Assembly: GCA_029976025.1 (NCBI GenBank) | Contig: JARKNX010000066.1 | Coordinates: forward strand, 1 to 45,461 | DNA length: 45,461 nucleotides | Reading direction: 5' to 3' | Source of the DNA: Aggregatilineales bacterium | GTDB taxonomy: Bacteria > Chloroflexota > Anaerolineae > Aggregatilineales > Ch27 | Shown here: positions 40,455 through 45,461 of the stretch, piece by piece | How the letters are laid out: every line of letters begins with the position of its first letter | How positions within the stretch are numbered: the first letter of the stretch is position 1 | Translations under genes and position numbers: made by a program | Notes under the pieces: model-generated | What the model saw: the letters and a program-made list of their open reading frames with translations, nothing else | What the model was told of the DNA's origin: nothing | Databases searched by the model: none

Positions 40455-41334
40455 GGCCGGCTCCTTTCCGGGTTGATCGGCGGGGCTGGCGCTTTGCCCT
40501 GTCCGCCGCTGCTGCGACTTCGTTTTCATCGGTGTCATCGTCATCATCGGCGTTGTCGTCAGCGTCGCCGTCATCATCGTCGTCATCGCTGTGCCCCGCG
40601 ATTTCACTGGCGAGGGGCGGGGCGTACTCGCCAAGCACGCCTTCCAGCCGGTCGCATACCGTCCTGAGCACCTTGCGGAAGCACCAGCGGCGGTCGGTGG
40701 CCTCGACAATGGTCCACGGCCCCCACTCGGAATCGGTGTACTCGAACATCTCCTCGATAGCCAGCCGGTACTCGTCGTACTTGCGGTGGTGCTCCCAGTC
40801 CTCCGGCTGGACATGCCAGGCTTCCAGCGGGTCCGCCTCGATCTTCTGGAAGCGCTTCTTCTGCTCTTTCTTGCTGATATGCAGGAAGAATTTGATGATC
40901 ACGGTCCGGTCGTCGGCCAGCATGCGCTCAAAGTCCACGATATCGCGGTAGGCTTTGCGCCACTCCAGCTCCGGCGTCAGGCCCTCCACCCGCTCCACCA
41001 GCACCCGGCCGTACCAGCTCCGGTCGAAGATAGCCATCTCGCCGTAGTTGGGGGTCTTCAGCCAGAAGCGCCACAGCCAGGGGTGGTTCGCTTCGTAGGT
41101 GCGCGGGGCCTGGATGGGGTAGAGCTTGAAGCCGCGCGGGTCCAGCCGGGCGGTCAGCATGGCGATGGTGGAGCCTTTGCCGGCGGCGTCCCAGCCTTCG
41201 AACAGGATCAGGGACGGGATGCGCTGGTCCCAGCACGTTTTCTGCAGGTCGTACAGACGACGGCGCAGATGCGGCAGCTCCTGCTTGAACTGCTTCTTGG
41301 GGTAACTAACGGTGAGGTCTACATTCTCCAGCAT
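40438..41334 (-). CDS. Polyphosphate kinase 2 family protein (copy A)
   Basis: The 298-residue enzyme has the same order of motifs as copy B. Walker A is FEGWDAAGKGSTIAMLTARLDPRGF, Walker B is AIFDRSWYGRVLVERVEGL, and the lid region is SKKEQKKRFQKIEADPLEAW. About 255 residues are catalytic. The remaining tail is a run of Asp-rich sequence (HSDDDDDDGDADDNADDDDD) followed by a basic end (KRQPRRSTRKGAG). I chose the ATG at 41334, with GGGAG upstream, and a TATAAT -10 lies at 41386-41391. Copies A and B probably arose by tandem duplication and then diverged. Confidence 0.92.
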   Translation of the reverse strand: MLENVDLTVSYPKKQFKQELPHLRRRLYDLQKTCWDQRIPSLILFEGWDAAGKGSTIAMLTARLDPRGFKLYPIQAPRTYEANHPWLWRFWLKTPNYGEMAIFDRSWYGRVLVERVEGLTPELEWRKAYRDIVDFERMLADDRTVIIKFFLHISKKEQKKRFQKIEADPLEAWHVQPEDWEHHRKYDEYRLAIEEMFEYTDSEWGPWTIVEATDRRWCFRKVLRTVCDRLEGVLGEYAPPLASEIAGHSDDDDDDGDADDNADDDDDTDENEVAAAADRAKRQPRRSTRKGAGHAGDD

Positions 41335-41641
41335 GGTGCACTCCCTTTGCCGGGGGGTCATAGGCCCGTGCCAGTCCATATCCCTATTATAATAGTCCGG
41401 TTCTTCGGTAGTGTATCGAAGAATTGGAGAACAAAAAATATAGCGAGAAATTCAGGCGGGGCGCGCTGATGGCGGGAGGGAGGCAGAGCATCGCCCGGCT
41501 TGAGCGGGTTCTGAGGGTTCGGTAAATGCGGCTCATGGCGGCTAATCGTCCTGCTGCTCACTCTCCGCTTTCGCTGTGCTATAATTCCGCCCGCGCCAAC
41601 GCGCTCCTTGCCGCCTGTAGCCACCGCACACGAGGTTGAGT
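41335..41641. other. Intergenic region between PPK2 and glyQS
   Basis: This 307-base gap separates divergent genes. It holds a -10 TATAAT for PPK2 on the minus strand (41386-41391, within the palindrome CTATTATAATAG) and the glyQS -10 at 41580-41585. I see no gene or known RNA in it. Confidence 0.6.
41577..41585 (+). promoter_or_regulatory. Extended -10 promoter of glyQS
   Basis: TGCTATAAT is a perfect extended -10 (TGnTATAAT) that would start transcription near 41592, about 50 bases before the ATG. No good -35 is seen, which is normal for extended -10 promoters. Confidence 0.7.
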
Positions 41642-44635
41642 ATGGCACCGCTTTCCTTTCAAGATGTGATCATGAAGCTGCACCAGTTCTGGGCGGACCA
41701 GGGATGTGTCCTGTGGCAGCCGTACAATGTCCAGCTTGGCGCGGGGACGGGCAACCCGGCCACGCTGCTGCGCGTCCTCGGCCCGGAGCCGTGGAACGTC
41801 GCCTATGTCGAACCCTCCGTCCGCCCCGATGACGGCCGCTACGCCGAAAATCCCAACCGGATGCAGTACTACTACCAGTACCAGGTCATCCTCAAGCCCG
41901 ACCCCGGCAACCCGCAGGAGCTTTACCTGAGATCGCTGGAGGCGCTGGGCATCGACCCCCGCCAGCACGATATCCGCTTCGTCGAGGATAACTGGGAGTC
42001 GCCGGCGCTTGGTGCGTGGGGCCTGGGCTGGGAGGTCTGGCTGGACGGGCAGGAGATCACCCAGTTCACTTACTTCCAGCAGGCCGGCGGCATCAATCTG
42101 GAGCCGGTATCGGTGGAGATCACCTACGGCCTGGAGCGCATCGCTCTGGCCCTGCAGGGCAAGGATCAGGTCTGGGATATTGACTGGATGGGCGGCGAGC
42201 GCCTGCGCTACGGCGATCTCTTCCTGCGGTCGGAGGTGGAGCACTGCACCTACTACTTTGAGGTGGCCGACGTGGACGGCCTGCGCCAGACCTACGATGT
42301 CTACGAGCGGGAGAGCGCCCGCGCCCTGGAGCATGGGCTGGTCATCCCGGCTTACGATTACGTGCTCAAATGCTCCCACCTGTTCAACGTGCTGGACGCG
42401 CGGGGCGCCATCGGTGTGACCGAACGGGCGGCGTACTTCCGCCGGATGCGCGAGATGACGCGCAAAGTGGCCCGCGCTTACGCCGACCAGCGCCAGCAGA
42501 TGGATTACCCCCTGCTGGGCGGGGCGGAAGCCGCGCCCGCCGCCGCGATCCCCGCTCCCGTGTATGAGATACCCGCCGCCTCCGCCGACTTCCTGCTGGA
42601 GATCGGCACGGAGGAGCTGCCCGCCGGGGATGTCGCCGACGCGCTGGAACAGCTCGCCGTGGCTGCGCCGGCGCTGCTGGACGAGCTGCGGCTGGGGCGC
42701 GATACGCTCCGGGTGTACGCCACTCCGCGCCGGCTGGTGGTCTTCGCCCACCGGCTGACCGCCCGCCAGGCTGACCGCCTGTCGGAAGTCAAAGGCCCGC
42801 CCGCCCGCGCCGCTTTTGATGCCGAAGGCCGCCCCACTCAGGCCGCTATCGGCTTCGCCCGCAGCAAAGGGGTGGACCCGGCCAGCCTGCGCCGCGCCGA
42901 GATTGACGGCGGCGAGTATATCGTGGCGACCGTTCAGGAAGCGGGCCGCCCGGCGGTGGAAGTGCTGGCGGAGGCGCTGCCCGGCCTGATCGCCGGCCTC
43001 AAGTTCGGCAAGGCTATGCGCTGGAACCGCAGCGCCGTCGCCTTCAGCCGCCCGATCCGCTGGATTGTGGCCCTGTTCGGCGAGACCGTCATCCCCTTTC
43101 GCTACGCCGATGTGCCCGGCGGCGCGGTGACGCGCGGCCTGCGCCCGTTCGGGTCGCCTGAGCTGGCCGTCACCAGCCCGGCGGCTTACTTCAAGGTGAT
43201 GGGGGGGCAGGGCATTACCCTCGACAGCGGCGAGCGCGCCGCCCTGATCCGCGACGCGGCCAGCCGGCTGGCCGCCGAAGTCGGCGGGCGCATCCCCGAA
43301 GACCCCGATCTGCTGGCCGAAGTGACCCACCTGGTGGAGCGCCCGACTGTGCTGCGCGGGACCTTCGCCGAGGAGCATCTGCGCCTCCCCCGCGAGGTGC
43401 TGGTCACCGTCATGCGCAAACACCAGCGCTACTTCGCCGTAGAAGATGCGGAAGGCCGCCTGCTGCCGTATTTCATCGCCGTTCGCAACGGCGACCGCGA
43501 GCATCTGGACCAGGTTATCCACGGCAACGAGCACGTGATCCGCGCCCGCTTTGCCGACGCCGCCTACTTCTACCGGAAAGATGTTGAGAAGCCGCTGCGC
43601 GACTACCTGCCCCGGCTGGGGACGCTGACCTTTCAGGAGCAGCTCGGCAGTATGCTGGATAAGAACGACCGCGTCGCCCGGCTGATCCCGCTCCTGGCGG
43701 ACCGGCTGGCCCTCAGCGAATCGGATCGCCGCACCGCCGAAGCCGCCGCCGCCATCGCCAAAGCCGATCTGGCGACCTCTATGGTGGTCGAGATGACCTC
43801 TCTGCAGGGTGTCATGGGCCGACATTACGCCCTGGTCGGCGGGGAGCCGCCGGAAGTGGCCGAGGCCATCCTGGAGCACTGGCTGCCGCGCGGCGCGGGC
43901 GACCGTCTGCCGGAATCGCCGGCTGGCATCGCCCTCGCCCTGCTCGACCGGCTGGACTCGCTGGTCGGTCTGTTCGCCGCCGGGCTGGCTCCCCGCGCCA
44001 CCGCCGATCCCTACGGCCTGCGGCGGGCGGCCCTGGGCGTGGTGCAGATTCTGGTCGAGCGCGGCATTGATCTGGACCTGGCGGCGGCGCTGGCCCCGGT
44101 AGCCGCCCTCCAGCCGATCCCGGTGGACGAGGCGACGCTGACCGCCGTGCTGGACTTCATCGCCGGCCGGCTGCGCGTTTACCTGCAGGGGGACGAGCGC
44201 GGCACGAACCTGATCGAGGCCGCCCTGGCCGAGCAAAGCCGCAACCCGTACCGGGCGGCGCGCGGCGTCGGGGAGCTGGCGCTCTGGACCAGCCGGGCCG
44301 ACTGGGCGCTCATTCTGGACAGCTTCGCCCGCTGCGTGCGCATCACGCGCGACCAGCCGGCCTTCACCCTGCGCCCGGAGGACCTGACTCTCGACGCCGA
44401 GAAGGCGCTGTTCGCGGCTTATGCGGAGGCGGCGGACCGGCTGGGGCCGGAGGACAACATCGGCGCGATGCTGACCGCCTTCGAGAAGATGATCCCCGCC
44501 GTCAGCCGCTTTTTCGAGGAAGTGCTGGTTATGGATGAGGACGCCCGGGTGCGGGAGAACCGGCTGGCCCTGCTGCAGGCCGTCGCCGGGCTGGCCCGTG
44601 GCCGCGCCGACTTCAGCCAGTTGCAGGGCTTCTGA
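41642..44635 (+). CDS. glyQS: Glycyl-tRNA synthetase, fused alpha and beta chains
   Basis: The 997-residue single chain contains both subunits of the tetrameric bacterial GlyRS. Residues 1-290 are the alpha part: [58 protein letters not shown], and the class II core [39 protein letters not shown]. An Ala/Pro linker (about 291-313) leads to the beta part, starting [22 protein letters not shown]. This has its B3/4-like and HD-type domains, [25 protein letters not shown], and a C-terminal anticodon-binding DALR-like region. Most bacteria encode glyQ and glyS separately; fused forms are known in some lineages such as Chlamydia. I chose the ATG at 41642. Confidence 0.93.
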   Translation: MAPLSFQDVIMKLHQFWADQGCVLWQPYNVQLGAGTGNPATLLRVLGPEPWNVAYVEPSVRPDDGRYAENPNRMQYYYQYQVILKPDPGNPQELYLRSLEALGIDPRQHDIRFVEDNWESPALGAWGLGWEVWLDGQEITQFTYFQQAGGINLEPVSVEITYGLERIALALQGKDQVWDIDWMGGERLRYGDLFLRSEVEHCTYYFEVADVDGLRQTYDVYERESARALEHGLVIPAYDYVLKCSHLFNVLDARGAIGVTERAAYFRRMREMTRKVARAYADQRQQMDYPLLGGAEAAPAAAIPAPVYEIPAASADFLLEIGTEELPAGDVADALEQLAVAAPALLDELRLGRDTLRVYATPRRLVVFAHRLTARQADRLSEVKGPPARAAFDAEGRPTQAAIGFARSKGVDPASLRRAEIDGGEYIVATVQEAGRPAVEVLAEALPGLIAGLKFGKAMRWNRSAVAFSRPIRWIVALFGETVIPFRYADVPGGAVTRGLRPFGSPELAVTSPAAYFKVMGGQGITLDSGERAALIRDAASRLAAEVGGRIPEDPDLLAEVTHLVERPTVLRGTFAEEHLRLPREVLVTVMRKHQRYFAVEDAEGRLLPYFIAVRNGDREHLDQVIHGNEHVIRARFADAAYFYRKDVEKPLRDYLPRLGTLTFQEQLGSMLDKNDRVARLIPLLADRLALSESDRRTAEAAAAIAKADLATSMVVEMTSLQGVMGRHYALVGGEPPEVAEAILEHWLPRGAGDRLPESPAGIALALLDRLDSLVGLFAAGLAPRATADPYGLRRAALGVVQILVERGIDLDLAAALAPVAALQPIPVDEATLTAVLDFIAGRLRVYLQGDERGTNLIEAALAEQSRNPYRAARGVGELALWTSRADWALILDSFARCVRITRDQPAFTLRPEDLTLDAEKALFAAYAEAADRLGPEDNIGAMLTAFEKMIPAVSRFFEEVLVMDEDARVRENRLALLQAVAGLARGRADFSQLQGF

Positions 44636-44696
44636 GCCGGAGGGAAGCGCGCGGCGGGAAAAAACAGAGCGCTTCCGGCACCCTGCTGTCTCGCTG

Positions 44697-44727
44697 CCCG
44701 CCTTTCTATTTCCCCTGCGGCGGGTTT
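44697..44727 (+). terminator. Weak hairpin after glyQS
   Basis: CCCGCC (44697-44702) with GGCGGG (44719-44724) and TTT after it. It is a modest candidate for the glyQS end. Confidence 0.35.
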
Positions 44728-44732
44728 CTCCT

Positions 44733-44738
44733 TATAAT
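44733..44738 (+). promoter_or_regulatory. -10 element before the last gene
   Basis: Perfect TATAAT, 70 bases before the GTG at 44808. The -35 (TTCCCC at 17 bases) is poor. Confidence 0.4.
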
Positions 44739-44807
44739 TAGCGGTGTTCCCCCTTTGTGAGGAGCGGGATAGCGGCGTATTGCGCCCGGCGCGGACGGAG
44801 GTGGGGT

Positions 44808-45461
44808 GTGGATATCTGGGGAGTGATGGCCCTGCTCTTTGCCGGGGCGTTCTTTGCCCTGCTCGTAGTGGCGCTGTTCTACTGGCGCAATGTGCGACCG
44901 CGCCTGCTGGCCATGCAGCCGCCGTCAGCGCTGGACCCGGAAAGTCTTCACAGCGCCATCCAGTCCCTGAACGAATCGCTGGTCCGCCACAGCGCCCTGG
45001 TGGCCCGCCTGCCCGCCGGGTTCGAAGTCCGCACCGCCGATGAAGCCGATCGGGCTGCCCTGGCGCACTCCCTGCACGAGGTGCAGGCCGGGCTGGAGGC
45101 GCTCCGTAACTTCGCCGGCCTGTCCGAAGACGACCGCGAAGCCCTGAACGCGATCCAGATCGGCCAGCTCGATCAGGCGACGACGCTGGCGCAGTTGGCC
45201 AGCCAGCTTGAGACGCTGGGCGGCGCTGTAGCCGCGCCGGCGGCGCCCCCCGCCGAGCGCGATCGCGATGTGCTGGAGGCGCTGCAGGCCCTGCAGGAAG
45301 AACAGTCGGCGCTGGTGGCGCGGCTGGCCGTGGGCGTGGCCGCCGGGCAGGTCCCCGGGGGCGCCGCCGGCGGGGCCGACCACGCCGTGCTGGAGGCCGA
45401 CCGCGCCCTGGAAGACGAACAGGCGGCCCACCTCACCCAGTTGGCCGCCAACGGCGGGATT
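44808..45461 (+). CDS. Membrane-anchored helical repeat protein, 5' part
   Basis: The frame is open from a GTG at 44808 (GGAGGTG just upstream) to the window edge, 218 codons. It starts VDIWGVMALLFAGAFFALLVVALFYW, one membrane anchor, followed by a basic YWRNVRPRLL. The rest is helical and Ala/Leu/Gln/Glu-rich with repeating units. One contains LHEVQAGLEALRNFAG, another DVLEALQALQEEQSALVARL, and another VLEADRALEDEQAAHLTQL. This pattern suggests a long coiled coil or an amphipathic scaffold facing the cytoplasm. The function is unknown and the gene is cut by the window. Confidence 0.65.
   Translation, partial: MDIWGVMALLFAGAFFALLVVALFYWRNVRPRLLAMQPPSALDPESLHSAIQSLNESLVRHSALVARLPAGFEVRTADEADRAALAHSLHEVQAGLEALRNFAGLSEDDREALNAIQIGQLDQATTLAQLASQLETLGGAVAAPAAPPAERDRDVLEALQALQEEQSALVARLAVGVAAGQVPGGAAGGADHAVLEADRALEDEQAAHLTQLAANGGI

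Noticed and set aside
41579-44236. 885-codon minus-strand frame opposite glyQS
   Set aside because: Antisense to a clear aminoacyl-tRNA synthetase, with no domain of its own.
1-45461. CRISPR arrays, tRNA genes, prophage or IS elements
   Set aside because: I saw no regularly spaced repeats, no tRNA cloverleaf with CCA end, no transposase or integrase motifs.

Overview
The window is 45.5 kb of high-GC bacterial chromosome. Gene density is ordinary and I see no rRNA or tRNA genes, no CRISPR array, no prophage and no insertion sequence. Several traits together suggest a Chloroflexota organism, perhaps Anaerolineae, but this is inference. They are a Gram-positive-type LexA box, a single-chain glycyl-tRNA synthetase, Thr/Pro/Ala-rich secreted linkers, and intergenic palindromes built on GCAGAG/GCAAAG words.

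Layout. 1-2.6 kb: end of a PQQ-type beta-propeller gene, then yidC and jag. 2.8-3.7 kb: a methyltransferase. 3.7-9.1 kb: a pyrimidine biosynthesis cluster (pyrB, C, D, E, F) preceded by a leader with a strong terminator, which looks like an attenuator. 9.2-12.4 kb: a GH13 amylase-type enzyme and a TGS/uridine-kinase-like nucleoside kinase. 12.5-14.5 kb: lexA, with an operator inside its own promoter, divergent from a membrane protein gene. 14.6-21 kb: methyltransferase, two-domain thioredoxin, a CopD-like membrane protein with a structured leader, Rieske protein, LysM/SGNH secreted protein, a lipoprotein, a LiaF/DUF5668-like membrane protein and a hypothetical protein. 21.2-25 kb: OppC/OppB permeases, an OsmC protein, a small membrane ORF interrupted by an amber codon, and an aldo/keto reductase. 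25.2-27.4 kb: a cyclic-nucleotide-binding/PH-like membrane protein and a mini pentapeptide protein. 27.4-28.8 kb: rplJ-rplL with an L10 leader. 28.9-32.5 kb: a CPA2 antiporter coupled to a PII-like protein, then two coupled glycosyltransferases. 32.7-35.5 kb: aldo/keto reductase, a DUF433/kinase-like fusion and a zinc-ribbon/FHA protein.

The most striking region is the gene-free stretch at 35.5-36.65 kb. It has an AT-rich block followed by about ten DnaA-box-like 9-mers in 550 bp, five of them exact matches to TTWTNCACA. Two abutting boxes are followed by a short GC spacer and a run beginning CTACTA, which resembles the DnaA-trio unwinding element known from Bacillus. I read this as a candidate chromosomal replication origin, without dnaA or dnaN next to it in the window.

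36.65-45.46 kb: a formylglycine-enzyme-like protein, an RNA methyltransferase coupled to a GT4 glycosyltransferase, two tandem PPK2 polyphosphate kinases, fused glyQS, and the start of a membrane-anchored helical protein that runs off the window.
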